From: Leptolinea sp964446955
GTDB taxonomy: Bacteria > Chloroflexota > Anaerolineae > Anaerolineales > Anaerolineaceae
DNA length: 64,000 nucleotides
Assembly: GCA_964446955.1 (NCBI GenBank)
Contig: CAYUQJ010000003.1
Location: forward strand, 323,171 to 387,170
Reading direction: 5' to 3'
Under the pieces are notes generated by a model, which saw nothing but the letters and a program-made list of their open reading frames with translations, was not told where the DNA came from and made no database searches. A program made the position numbers and the translations under genes. Each line of letters opens with the position of its first letter. Positions within the stretch are counted from its first letter, which is position 1. Below, in pieces: positions 50,451 to 60,042 of the stretch.

Positions 50451-51563
50451 TTACCGCACAGCTACCGGGTTTTCAGCATCTTGAGACGGATCAAAAATGT
50501 GCATATTGTCCATGTTGAAAACGAGCTTCACTTTGTCGCCAATTGCGAAACGCGTACGCGGATCAACGCGGGCAACGTAGTTATGTGTACCCGAAACCAG
50601 GTAAAGAATGATCTCGTTACCCATCAATTCAATGACATCAACCTGTGCTTCAACATCAGCCGCGCTGATATTTTGCGGCAGGAATTCCGGATTGTGGATA
50701 TCTTCAGGCCTAATCCCAAAAATCACAGATTTTCCGTCATAGGGAAGGAAAGTCGCTGTCTTGTTTTCGGGGATGCGCAGTGTGAAGCCATTCATCTCGA
50801 TAACAGCGCCCTTTTCGGCTTTCTTGATCTTGGCATCAAAGAAGTTCATGGCGGGAGACCCGATAAAGCCGGCGACGAACAGGTTTGCCGGTCTGTCATA
50901 CAGGTTTTGCGGCGTGTCGAGTTGTTGCAGAATACCCTTATTCATTACCGCAATGCGGGTGGCCATGGTCATGGCTTCCGTTTGATCATGGGTCACATAG
51001 ATGAATGTGGTTTGTAAACTCTGATGAAGCTTGCTGATCTGAGCCCGGGTCTGGACCCTCAATTTCGCATCCAGGTTTGATAATGGTTCATCAAACAGGA
51101 ATACCTTGGGTTCCCGAACAATGGCGCGACCGACTGCCACACGTTGACGCTGTCCGCCGGAAAGTTCGCGCGGGCGGCGTTTAAGTAATTGTTCGAGGCC
51201 CAGAATATCTGCTGCTTCCTTGACGCGTCTGTTGATCTCTTCTTTTTTGACTCCGCGCAGCTTCAAACCAAATGCCATGTTGTCAAAAACCGTCATATGC
51301 GGATAAAGCGCGTATGACTGGAAAACCATGGCAATATCTCTGTCCTTGGGAGGGGTGTCGTTGACCCGATTCTCGCCAATGAAAATATCTCCGGAAGTAA
51401 CATCTTCCAGGCCTGCCAGGCATCGCAGGGCGGTGGTCTTACCGCAGCCGGAAGGACCGACCAGAACAAGGAATTCCTTATCATTTACGGTGATATCCAT
51501 ATTATTCAATGCTGTGAAATCACCAAACTTCTTAAACACATTCGCAAATCGTACGCCAGACAT
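50451..51563 (-). CDS. Sugar-importer ATPase of the UgpC/MalK/MsmK group
   Basis: 370 residues. The ABC domain (about 1-235) has Walker A GPSGCGKTT, Q-loop FQSYALYPHMTV, signature LSGGQRQR and Walker B FLFDEPLSNLDAKLR; the C-terminal TOBE domain (about 240-365) contains FGIRPEDIHNP and DVIELMGNEIILYLV. Such ATPases energise carbohydrate importers and may be shared among several (MsmK-like). No permease or binding-protein gene is adjacent, which fits a shared ATPase. AGGGTG lies before the ATG. Confidence 0.92.
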   Translation of the reverse strand: MSGVRFANVFKKFGDFTALNNMDITVNDKEFLVLVGPSGCGKTTALRCLAGLEDVTSGDIFIGENRVNDTPPKDRDIAMVFQSYALYPHMTVFDNMAFGLKLRGVKKEEINRRVKEAADILGLEQLLKRRPRELSGGQRQRVAVGRAIVREPKVFLFDEPLSNLDAKLRVQTRAQISKLHQSLQTTFIYVTHDQTEAMTMATRIAVMNKGILQQLDTPQNLYDRPANLFVAGFIGSPAMNFFDAKIKKAEKGAVIEMNGFTLRIPENKTATFLPYDGKSVIFGIRPEDIHNPEFLPQNISAADVEAQVDVIELMGNEIILYLVSGTHNYVARVDPRTRFAIGDKVKLVFNMDNMHIFDPSQDAENPVAVR

Positions 51564-51739
51564 AAAACACCCTCCATTCGGAAAGAATATAGTGACTTAA
51601 TTATACGGCTTGTCAGGAAGTGCGCAAATACTATTCATCTGTTTGTGGGGTGATATCCATCTGGTTTTGTCAACGCTTACAAAGCTAAAAAAACCAGATA
51701 TCCTCACAATCTAAAAGAAAATTTGGTTACCTGTATGGA

Positions 51740-52861
51740 TTATTGGATTTCTGTTTTTTCCAACTGTCCGAGCACCATGCGATTATCTGTGAGCGGGTAC
51801 TTGATTGCGAGCATCAGTAGGATGAATTGAACAGTTGCAGGTACTATCGATGAGAATTGGTCAAAATAGAATAACAGTGGAGTAAGGATTGTCAAAGAGA
51901 GCAGCAAAACAAAATAAATACAATTTAATAAACGAGATTGCCATCTCTGTATCCGAAAGAAGAGAACGGCTGATGTCATAAAAAGTAACAATCCGGTACC
52001 TGCCTGCAGGCCAATTAATAGGATGTAAAGATCCAATGACATGGTCCCACGGATGTAATTACCTTCCACAAGCGGCTGCATGAGTTCGATCAACATGGGG
52101 AGGTCGCCAACCTTCGACAGGATCCGGAAAGACTCCGCGAGGATCCAGATGCTCCACGCAATCAATCCGCCTACCAAAAAAGTATGAATATGAAATGGTG
52201 AGAGAAACTCAACGATCCATGTTTTTAATTTGACAAACCACATTGGGGGTGGTTCGGGGGCGAGATTGAGATCTTCATGCCCGAGGAAATCCTGCAGGTT
52301 TATGGCGAGTCGGGTGATATCCGCCCGGTCGGAGACTTTGATCACCTTTTCGAGACGCATTTCGAGCTCCAGCCTCTCGTTGTCTGAAAGGTCGTTGTCC
52401 AATACTTCATGAAAGTCTTCAAAAGCCTGGTAAAGCAAAGCACGGGCATCCTGCCTAACCGGTTTCTTTGTTCGAAAGTAAAGCATCACCACCAACAGAA
52501 AGAAGATGTAAATAACCGGAGCTGCCGGGCGGTAAAAATAATCATTAGTGGATGTGATAAATTTCCCGACTTCGTCAATGAAAAGGCCGACACCCATCCC
52601 GGACAAGGCCGCTGAAAGGTTATAGACCCACCGGTTTGTAAAAATCAATGGCAATAAAGAACTGGCGAAAAGTATTAATCCTCCCCAGAGTACGTGGGCG
52701 ATATGTAATTCACCGCCACCTATCTTTGGATAATTCGTGAGATGAAGAAAGAATCTTGTCGCGCTCACGGAAAACGCGAAGCTCAACATGAGGATCAATA
52801 AGTATTGTTCCGCGTCTTCACGGCGGATCAGATGGCGTACGGGAGATAAAATTGTTTTCAT
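51740..52861 (-). CDS. Multi-spanning membrane protein of unknown function
   Basis: 373 residues with about eight membrane helices in two groups (about 20-125 and 225-360) separated by a soluble, acidic helical segment (about 130-215; FEDFHEVLDNDLSDNERLELEMRLEKV). The motif GGELHIAHVLWGGLIL with His residues in the second helix and the FIDEVGKFIT loop are notable. I do not recognise a named family. It has no close neighbour on its strand; 176 bases separate it from the UgpC-like gene. Confidence 0.75.
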   Translation of the reverse strand: MKTILSPVRHLIRREDAEQYLLILMLSFAFSVSATRFFLHLTNYPKIGGGELHIAHVLWGGLILFASSLLPLIFTNRWVYNLSAALSGMGVGLFIDEVGKFITSTNDYFYRPAAPVIYIFFLLVVMLYFRTKKPVRQDARALLYQAFEDFHEVLDNDLSDNERLELEMRLEKVIKVSDRADITRLAINLQDFLGHEDLNLAPEPPPMWFVKLKTWIVEFLSPFHIHTFLVGGLIAWSIWILAESFRILSKVGDLPMLIELMQPLVEGNYIRGTMSLDLYILLIGLQAGTGLLLFMTSAVLFFRIQRWQSRLLNCIYFVLLLSLTILTPLLFYFDQFSSIVPATVQFILLMLAIKYPLTDNRMVLGQLEKTEIQ

Positions 52862-53165
52862 GTGTTTCGATTTCCATCAAAATTCAACAGACTAATCCCG
52901 TTTGAGTGGATGTAAATGGGATTGTCGGGAGTCTTTTTTCTTATTTTAATGTGAATAGATGATTATTTAGGTTAGAATTTAACCAGTCATTCTCAGGTTT
53001 TCATTCATATATACGTGATTAATCTGCTATTGTTGCAATACGATTGAAAGGGACAGGTGGGACTGTAAGGCAATAAAACCGGTGGATTGAACAGTGAGAT
53101 CAAACCCAAATAATTGATCATTGGATCATGCATTGGATGTACAGTTCGAATAAGGAAAGAATCTC
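52862..53165. other. Intergenic region between divergent genes
   Basis: 304 bases of relatively AT-rich DNA separating divergent genes at 52861 and 53166. I see no ORF, tRNA or strong hairpin. TGATC/GATCA repeats occur near 53115-53130, and weak promoter-like hexamers are present on both strands, none convincing. Confidence 0.5.
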
Positions 53166-54029
53166 ATGACAACATCCAGATATTCGTTAGGCGTTATGGT
53201 CAGGGAAGTGAAGCGGCCTTCTTTGGAGGAATCGCTGGAACGAATTCGTATGATGGGTTTTGAATGTGTTCAATTCAAACTGAGCACACTGGGTTTACCA
53301 ACACTGCCTGAAAAACTCCCCCATGGTAAAGCAGGAGAGATTGGGGCTACGCTATGGGCATTCGGATTAAACCTGGCAGCTATTTCCGGGACTTTTAACA
53401 CGGCTCATCCCAACAAGGAAGAGCGGGAAGCCGGGATAACCGGAATGCGTACACTGAGTGAAGCCGCGGAAGAAATGGGTACCAATATCATCACGATCAG
53501 TACAGGGACCCGAAATCCGGAACACCTCTGGCGTTCTCACCCGGATAATGAATCTCCGGAAGCCTGGCAGGTGATGAAAAAAACGATGCGAGAAATCATC
53601 CGGATTGCTGAAGCCAACTCTGTTCATCTTGCTTTTGAGATCGAGGTGTCGAATATTGTTAACACGGTTGAAAAAGCAGTCCGACTTATAGACGAGATCG
53701 AATCGGATAATCTTAATATTGTTATGGATCCTGCCAATCTTCTGTTTCGTGATGATTTGCCACGACAGATTGAAATTTTTGATGAGGCGTTATCCCGCCT
53801 GGGTAACAAGATCGTTCTGACACACGCAAAGGATGTCGGCGACTATGATGAGGAAACCGGAGAGTTGAAGCGGGTTCCAGCCGGGAAAGGCCGATTGGAT
53901 TTCGCGGGGTTTTATAGATTGTTGGAGAATTCAGGATACCAGGGGCCTGTTATCATTCACAGCCTTTTGGAGGAAGATATGCCGGAAAGCCGGGACTTTC
54001 TCCTCAATACACTGGCGCAAATTCGGTGA
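53166..54029 (+). CDS. Sugar phosphate isomerase/epimerase-like TIM barrel protein
   Basis: 287 residues of the xylose-isomerase-like AP endonuclease 2 superfamily. Metal-site residues appear in order: Glu in LAFEIEV (near 160), NIVMDPANLL (Asp near 193), VLTHAKDVGDYD (His near 220) and HSLLEEDM near the C-terminus. Members epimerise or isomerise free sugars, inositols or hydroxypyruvate; the substrate is not predictable. AAGGAAAGA precedes the ATG. It lies upstream of a GH13 gene but separated by 250 bases. Confidence 0.87.
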   Translation: MTTSRYSLGVMVREVKRPSLEESLERIRMMGFECVQFKLSTLGLPTLPEKLPHGKAGEIGATLWAFGLNLAAISGTFNTAHPNKEEREAGITGMRTLSEAAEEMGTNIITISTGTRNPEHLWRSHPDNESPEAWQVMKKTMREIIRIAEANSVHLAFEIEVSNIVNTVEKAVRLIDEIESDNLNIVMDPANLLFRDDLPRQIEIFDEALSRLGNKIVLTHAKDVGDYDEETGELKRVPAGKGRLDFAGFYRLLENSGYQGPVIIHSLLEEDMPESRDFLLNTLAQIR

Positions 54030-54279
54030 TTTTTCACAACAAATTGCCAATAACGGGAACTTATAATAAAGGGAGCAATCCAGCGTAGACACACTCACTC
54101 ATCACAGAATCCGCACATTACAGAAATCTCATGATATTATGTGCGCCGCGAATTTTTTGAGTCGCGTTAGAGTTATGAATACAGGGCATCCATTCAGGTT
54201 GATCTGTATTCTTAAAAAGACAGTTTGGACTCATGGCGTCTGTTTTAGAAAGTCTGGTTTTTATTGATAGGAGTTCATT

Positions 54280-55899
54280 ATGGAAAAAGTTCCTTCCCTC
54301 TGGTGGAAAACTGGCGTTATTTATCAAATCTATCCGCGGAGTTTTCAAGACAGTAATGCGGATGGAATTGGCGATTTACAGGGTGTGATCAACCGGCTGG
54401 ATTACCTCTCAAAGACTCTTGGAATTGATGCCATTTGGTTGTCACCGTTCTATCCCTCACCACAGGCCGATTTCGGTTATGACGTATCTGATTATTGCAA
54501 TGTTGACCCGGCGTTTGGAGACCTGACAATTTTTGACCGCCTGGTGTGCGAAGCCCATCAACGGGGCTTGAAGGTGATCATCGATATAGTTCCCAACCAC
54601 ACATCTGACAGACACCCGTGGTTCATCGAGTCACGGTCCAGCCGGGATAATCCCAAACGTGATTGGTACACCTGGCGGGATGCCAAGACGGATGGAACTC
54701 CGCCGAACAACTGGCTGGCGGTCTTTGGCGGTTCGTCCTGGGAGTGGGATGAGAAAACGCAGCAGTATTACCTTCACTCTTTCCTCAAGGAACAACCAGA
54801 TCTGAACTGGCGTAACCCGGATGTGCGTGAGGCGATGTTTAACGTCTATCGTTTCTGGCTGGACCGGGGTGTGGATGGTTTCCGGATCGATGTGGCGCAT
54901 TACATTATGAAGGATCCGGATCTGCGCGATAACCCTATCAATCGTGATCCATCCAGGGGAGAACTGAAGCCAACCGGGGATTATGATAAGTTATTGCATA
55001 TCCATGATAAAGGCCACCCGGACGTCCACATGGTGTATCGTGAGCTGCGCAATATCCTTGATACCTATTCCCCTCCACGATATTCGGTGGGCGAGATCCA
55101 TATCGCGGATTGGAAAGAGTGGGCAACATATTACGGACAAAAAAACGATGAGCTGCATATGCCCTTCAATTTCGCGCTGTTGGTTGCTCCCTGGAAGGCC
55201 GCAGCCATCCGAAAAGTGATTGAGAATGTGGAAAAGGTAACACCTTCGTGGGGCTGGCCGAATTACGTGATGGGGAACCATGATGAACCCCGGATTGCCG
55301 GAAGACTGGGACCAGATAAAGCCCGTCAGGCAGCCATGCTGCTATTGACTCTGCGTGGAACACCAACGCTATATAATGGCGATGAATTCGGGCAGGTAAA
55401 TGTTGAGATACCCTTGGAAGAACAGAAGGATCCCTGGGGCAAACGCGTCCCTGGCACCGGCCGGGATAGAAACCGTACTCCAAACCAGTGGTCATCCGAA
55501 CCGAATGCCGGTTTTACTGCGGCAGGTACTACTCCCTGGCTTCCAGTGGCGGAAGATTATCAGATAGTCAATATGGAGGCTGAAGTTAAGGATTCTCACT
55601 CCATATTAAATCTATACCGAAGATTGATCGCATTCCGCCGACAATCCGCTGCCTTGAATTCCGGTTCGTATGAGCCCATAGACCCTGCACCGGCAGATTG
55701 TTATGCCTACCTGCGGCAAGCGGGTGATGAGAAGATCATTGTCGCTTTCAATATGGGCGAAACAACCGCACGATTTGACTTCCGGCGCTTTGGGAAACTG
55801 GAGATCATCGTCTCGACAGGTTTGGACCGTACAGGGATGGCTGAACAACGGTGTGTTGATCTTGCGCCGTGGGAAGGTATCGTCTTGCGGGTGTTGTAA
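54280..55899 (+). CDS. GH13 alpha-glucosidase (oligo-1,6-glucosidase type)
   Basis: 539 residues. The (beta/alpha)8 barrel carries the GH13 conserved regions: IDIVPNHTSD (about 101-110), GFRIDVAHYI with nucleophile D204, SVGEIHIAD with acid/base E272, and MGNHDEPR with D335. The sequence QIYPRSFQDSNADGIGD near the start is typical of the GH13 alpha-glucosidase, oligo-1,6-glucosidase and trehalose-related groups. It cleaves short alpha-glucosides inside the cell; no signal peptide. TAGGAG precedes the ATG. It is convergent with a TreS-like gene, stops three bases apart. Confidence 0.92.
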   Translation: MEKVPSLWWKTGVIYQIYPRSFQDSNADGIGDLQGVINRLDYLSKTLGIDAIWLSPFYPSPQADFGYDVSDYCNVDPAFGDLTIFDRLVCEAHQRGLKVIIDIVPNHTSDRHPWFIESRSSRDNPKRDWYTWRDAKTDGTPPNNWLAVFGGSSWEWDEKTQQYYLHSFLKEQPDLNWRNPDVREAMFNVYRFWLDRGVDGFRIDVAHYIMKDPDLRDNPINRDPSRGELKPTGDYDKLLHIHDKGHPDVHMVYRELRNILDTYSPPRYSVGEIHIADWKEWATYYGQKNDELHMPFNFALLVAPWKAAAIRKVIENVEKVTPSWGWPNYVMGNHDEPRIAGRLGPDKARQAAMLLLTLRGTPTLYNGDEFGQVNVEIPLEEQKDPWGKRVPGTGRDRNRTPNQWSSEPNAGFTAAGTTPWLPVAEDYQIVNMEAEVKDSHSILNLYRRLIAFRRQSAALNSGSYEPIDPAPADCYAYLRQAGDEKIIVAFNMGETTARFDFRRFGKLEIIVSTGLDRTGMAEQRCVDLAPWEGIVLRVL

Positions 55900-55902
55900 A
55901 CA

Positions 55903-57504
55903 CTATTCCAACCAGGCTGATTGATGCGGCGCCAGTCTGATCGTTTTCAGTCCCGGATTTATCGGAGTTCCAGTAAGCAATTCGATCTTTGGTGTGAAGC
56001 CCAGGGCGGTCTGGAACGTGACATAGGCATTGCAATCGCCCAGGTTGTGGAGAGCGATCATCTGCTTATCTCCTGATCCCCGAACAACACATAAAGTGTT
56101 CGGGCTGGTCGTTTCCAGGAATTGAATATCGCTTTCGGCCAGATACGGTCGTTCTTTCCGCAGCTTTACCAGGTGCTTCATAAAACTCAGGAGGGATGCG
56201 GGGTCTTCCTGCTGGTCGGCTACGTTGACCTGTTGGGGGGTATATGGTTGTGTGTTGATGACCGGAGCGTACGTTTGATTGGCTTCGGAAAATCCGGCAT
56301 TCGGCGCATCGGCGCTCCATTGCATGGGTGTTCTAACGCCATTGCGGTCAAACAAATCGATATTGTCTCCCATCCCGATCTCGTCGCCATAATAGATGAT
56401 GGGTGTGCCCGGCAAAGAGAATAGAATGGCGTTGGCTTGCTTCATCTTTTCGATATTGTTGTCCAACAGAGGGGCGAAGCGGCGGCGGATGCCAAGGTTC
56501 AACTTCATCCTGGGGTCCGGGGCATATTGCTGCCACATATAGTCGCGTTCTTCCGGGGTGACCATTTCTAATGTCAATTCATCATGATTACGAAGGAAGG
56601 TGCACCACTGGCAGCCATCCGGTATGGATGGAGTATTCTCCAATGCCCAACGGATGGGGGCGGGATCCCCTTTTTTCATCGCCATGTAGATCCGAGGCAT
56701 TAGCGGGAAATGGAACGCCATTGTGAATTCATCACCTTCCCCGAAATACTCGCGCACATCATTGGGCCACTGATTGGCTTCAGCCAGCAGAATTCGTCCA
56801 GGAAATTCAGAATCCAGAACACGTCGTACTTTCTTCAGGAACTGGTGTGTTTCCGGTAGATTTTCGCAGTTAGTTCCTTCACGCTCAAATAGATATGGAA
56901 CTGCATCGGCGCGGAATCCATCCAGTCCCAGGTTTGCCCAGTAGCGCATGGTATTCAACATCTCTTCCTGTACGGCCGGGTTATCGTAATTAAGGTCGGG
57001 TTGTGACGCGTAGAATCGGTGCCAGTAATGTTCACCGACTTCCGGGCAATAGGACCAGTTGGATGGTTCCGTGTCCAGGAATATGATGCGGGTATCGGCG
57101 TACTCTTTGCCGGTCTTACTCCACACATAATAATCTTTGAACGGTGATGAGGGGTCTTTGAGCGCCGCCTGAAACCAGTAATGTTGATCGGATGTATGGT
57201 TCAAGACAAGATCAGCGACAACATACATATCCCTTTTGTGGGCTTCTTCCATTAGTCGTTTGAAATCATCGACATTTCCAAAGTCTGGATGGATGTGCAT
57301 GAAATCTGCAATATCGTAGCCGTCATCTTTCAGGGGTGAAGGATACATGGGCAGCAGCCAAAGGCAGTCAACCCCCAGGTCTTTCAGATAATCCAGCTTC
57401 TCGATAACGCCGGGGATATCCCCTTTGCCATCGGCGTTGCTGTCACGAAAGGCGCGTACATTAAGTTCATAAAAAATGGCATTCTTATACCAGTCTTTTT
57501 TCAT
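55903..57504 (-). CDS. treS: Trehalose synthase (maltose-trehalose isomerase)-type GH13 enzyme
   Basis: 533 residues. GH13 regions: ADLVLNHTSD (about 97-106), GFRADAVPYL with nucleophile D200, ILLAEANQWP with acid/base E242 and RNHDEL with D308. The starting block FYELNVRAFRDSNADGKGD and the REGTNCENLPETH insert after the nucleophile are characteristic of TreS, which interconverts maltose and trehalose. There is no C-terminal maltokinase fusion. With the neighbouring alpha-glucosidase it suggests intracellular alpha-glucan or compatible-solute metabolism. Confidence 0.9.
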   Translation of the reverse strand: MKKDWYKNAIFYELNVRAFRDSNADGKGDIPGVIEKLDYLKDLGVDCLWLLPMYPSPLKDDGYDIADFMHIHPDFGNVDDFKRLMEEAHKRDMYVVADLVLNHTSDQHYWFQAALKDPSSPFKDYYVWSKTGKEYADTRIIFLDTEPSNWSYCPEVGEHYWHRFYASQPDLNYDNPAVQEEMLNTMRYWANLGLDGFRADAVPYLFEREGTNCENLPETHQFLKKVRRVLDSEFPGRILLAEANQWPNDVREYFGEGDEFTMAFHFPLMPRIYMAMKKGDPAPIRWALENTPSIPDGCQWCTFLRNHDELTLEMVTPEERDYMWQQYAPDPRMKLNLGIRRRFAPLLDNNIEKMKQANAILFSLPGTPIIYYGDEIGMGDNIDLFDRNGVRTPMQWSADAPNAGFSEANQTYAPVINTQPYTPQQVNVADQQEDPASLLSFMKHLVKLRKERPYLAESDIQFLETTSPNTLCVVRGSGDKQMIALHNLGDCNAYVTFQTALGFTPKIELLTGTPINPGLKTIRLAPHQSAWLE

Positions 57505-57527
57505 GTTTTGATCCTTGGAAAAAATGT

Positions 57528-58961
57528 CTAGAAACCCTGGTAAACAAAAGAAGCAGATGGGATGTTTGACCAGAGAATACTTAATATTACACAGAAAACC
57601 AGCAGGGCGGCAAAGGCGGATTGAGCGAAGGAAGAAAATGAACCAAATGGGGAGTTTTCACCATTCTTCTCCTGCAACCAATCCAAAATGAGCGATACAC
57701 AAAGCCCGATGACCGGAATGGCCATTTCCAGCGGACGGACGCGCAACATTCCGCCACCGGCGAAAAGTGACAGAGAAAAACTGGCGGCCAGTTTCAATCC
57801 ACCGGTTGCGAACAGTATCCATGTCGGAAGAAGCAGAAGATAAACCCGAAAAGCCATATATATCTGTATCCAGCGAGGTTGGCGTGAAGGGATGATATGC
57901 CCGGGTGTTTGTGAGGTGATGTGATCACTGGCTTGATAAATGCCGTGAAGCAAACCCCACGCGGCCAACGAAAAGGCGGCGCTGTGCCAGAAACCGCTTG
58001 CCAGCATGGTAATAACAGGCGGGATTAGCGCGCGAATCGGATTGGCTGATGAATATCCACGACGTCCAAACGCGCGTTGTATTGGGAAAAAGATATAGTC
58101 GCGCAACCAGAAGGATAGGCTCATGTGCCAGCGATTCCAGAACTCAAGAAATGTGCGGGCAAAAAATGGTTGTCGGAAGTTTGACACCAGACGGATCCCA
58201 AAGAACAGACTGATCCCGCGGACAATGGATGTATAACCGGCAAAGTCGTTGTACAACCAGAAACTGTAGATCAATAATGAGACCCAGCGGTCGGAAACGG
58301 CAAATTCCACCGGGCGTGTGAAAACCCCATCCGGGATCAGGGTGGCGAACAGGGCAGAGAGAACCAGTTTTCGGAACAAACCAACCAGGACCAGCCACGC
58401 GCCTTCCGCAGCACAATTATTACCTACAACACGGTCATTTTTTAATTGCGGGAGAAATGATTTGGCTCGTTCAATGGGCCCGGAAAGCAGACGGGGGAAG
58501 TAGCCCAAATAAACTGCGAAATCCACCAGGTCATCTTCTGCGGATATCTGTTTTTGGTACACATCCACCAGGTAGGCAATCGCCTGCAGGGAATAGAAAG
58601 AGAAGCCGACTGGCAACAGGATTTCTGTGGTTAAAGATTGGCCATTGAAGAGGACTCTGATCAACAGGTCAAGATGCCCGATCACAGCGAACCGGTAAAA
58701 AATAAGCCAAACGATGTTGAAGGCGATTCCGGCAGTTAACCAGGTTTTTCTCCTGTTAAGTGCCGCGGTAATGGATTTCCCCAGGAAGAAATTGATCACT
58801 ATCGAGATGGCGAGGATGATGGCGAAATCCCAACGCCATGACCAGGCAAAGTAGAACGAGCAGAAGGCCAGCCAGAAATTTTGCCCACGCCTGGGAAGCA
58901 GGTTATAGACTATCAGAGCGATTAGGCAGAAAAGCGCGAACGGCAGGCTAATGATTTCCAT
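57528..58961 (-). CDS. MBOAT-family O-acyltransferase (AlgI/DltB-like)
   Basis: 477 residues with about ten membrane helices. AlgI-type landmarks are PVGFSFYSLQAIAYLVDVY, the RWHMSLSFWLRDYIFFP segment and GFWHSAAFSLAAWGLLHGIY, which holds the catalytic His (near 315). MBOAT enzymes of this group move acyl groups, often acetyl, across the membrane onto extracellular glycans. The gene overlaps the start-side stop of the SGNH-like gene by 14 bases, so the pair forms an acyltransfer module. The acceptor glycan is unknown. Confidence 0.92.
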   Translation of the reverse strand: MEIISLPFALFCLIALIVYNLLPRRGQNFWLAFCSFYFAWSWRWDFAIILAISIVINFFLGKSITAALNRRKTWLTAGIAFNIVWLIFYRFAVIGHLDLLIRVLFNGQSLTTEILLPVGFSFYSLQAIAYLVDVYQKQISAEDDLVDFAVYLGYFPRLLSGPIERAKSFLPQLKNDRVVGNNCAAEGAWLVLVGLFRKLVLSALFATLIPDGVFTRPVEFAVSDRWVSLLIYSFWLYNDFAGYTSIVRGISLFFGIRLVSNFRQPFFARTFLEFWNRWHMSLSFWLRDYIFFPIQRAFGRRGYSSANPIRALIPPVITMLASGFWHSAAFSLAAWGLLHGIYQASDHITSQTPGHIIPSRQPRWIQIYMAFRVYLLLLPTWILFATGGLKLAASFSLSLFAGGGMLRVRPLEMAIPVIGLCVSLILDWLQEKNGENSPFGSFSSFAQSAFAALLVFCVILSILWSNIPSASFVYQGF

Positions 58962-60018
58962 CGAAACTCATTGATATGGATTTACTGGAGTCGGTTGGAT
59001 AGAAAAGCTCTGCGGCGCGCCGGGCAAACCACCGGCTGAATATCTCGGCACCCTGTGTATTCAAGTGTTTTACGTCATTCCAGCCTGAACCGGGTATATG
59101 AATACCGATCGCTTCCTGCGAATAGATAAACGGAGCACCGTAAACATTGATGCGTTCCTGGACGGGAACACGGAACATGGTGAAATACTTCTCCGAATCA
59201 CCTTCCACGTAATGCGGTAGGAAATCGGGATAGATTGGTACTTCGAGAATAATGACTCGAACTCCCTGGGCTTCTGTTGCCATGACTTCGTCCAGGCCGG
59301 AAAGGTCTTCGGCGTGCAATTTATACTTCGGGATGAACGCGTCTGTGTCAATGGATAAATCGTTCCCGTTGTATTGCAGGAACCCGTCCGGGTTCAGTTG
59401 ACGAAGCATTCGTGTTCTTAATGTCTGGTAGTCCGGGTTGAAAGCCACCCGGTTCTGGCTGAGAAAGCGAAAGAACATGGATATTTCGGTCAACCGTCCG
59501 GTCAGGTTGGGTTGCCCGACGCGGTCCTTTACCCAGGGATCGTCGATCAGTGGGCGGGCCAGCTCCCCAAAATCACGGGAAAAGTCGCGGGCGGATATTC
59601 CAAAAACCAGCAGCTCGGGCTGATAGCGGTAAACGAGAAGAGCGGCGATCTTGCCGGCCGGTCCGGCTGTCAGGGTCCCCAGACTGAAGTTATAGCACTT
59701 GATCGGGTATCCGGTTTCGTGTTCATACGTCTCAGAGAAAATTGACGGATTAAGAGCGGTATCCAGCTGTGAACTACCGAGAAAAATACAATCCACTTTT
59801 TCTTTTCGTGCGATTTCATCAAGCGCCTGGAGCTTTATATCCAGCTCGGCATTGGCAGACCCGAGTAAAGGAGCCGGCCAGAAATCAAGCGACATTCCAA
59901 GTCTAATCACAAATTCACCGGCCAGTGATACAAAGACCAGAATAAACACAGCACCCAACAGCACACCGCCAAACGGCGGTGTGATCTTCATGCTGGTGAA
60001 GGGATTGAAGTTTTTCAC
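58948..60018 (-). CDS. Membrane-anchored SGNH-like partner of the MBOAT protein
   Basis: 356 residues with an N-terminal membrane anchor (about 17-38) and an extracytoplasmic domain resembling SGNH/AlgX- or DltD-like partners of MBOAT transferases. IFLGSSQLDTALNP gives the nucleophile-type GSSQ block, and DVKHLNTQGAEIFSRWF near the end gives the Asp-x-x-His pair. Together with the overlapping MBOAT gene it probably completes O-acylation of a surface polymer. Similarity is by pattern only, so confidence is moderate. Confidence 0.78.
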   Translation of the reverse strand: MKNFNPFTSMKITPPFGGVLLGAVFILVFVSLAGEFVIRLGMSLDFWPAPLLGSANAELDIKLQALDEIARKEKVDCIFLGSSQLDTALNPSIFSETYEHETGYPIKCYNFSLGTLTAGPAGKIAALLVYRYQPELLVFGISARDFSRDFGELARPLIDDPWVKDRVGQPNLTGRLTEISMFFRFLSQNRVAFNPDYQTLRTRMLRQLNPDGFLQYNGNDLSIDTDAFIPKYKLHAEDLSGLDEVMATEAQGVRVIILEVPIYPDFLPHYVEGDSEKYFTMFRVPVQERINVYGAPFIYSQEAIGIHIPGSGWNDVKHLNTQGAEIFSRWFARRAAELFYPTDSSKSISMSFDGNH

Positions 60019-60042
60019 CGAAGCGACCGGAGAGTCGAGGGA

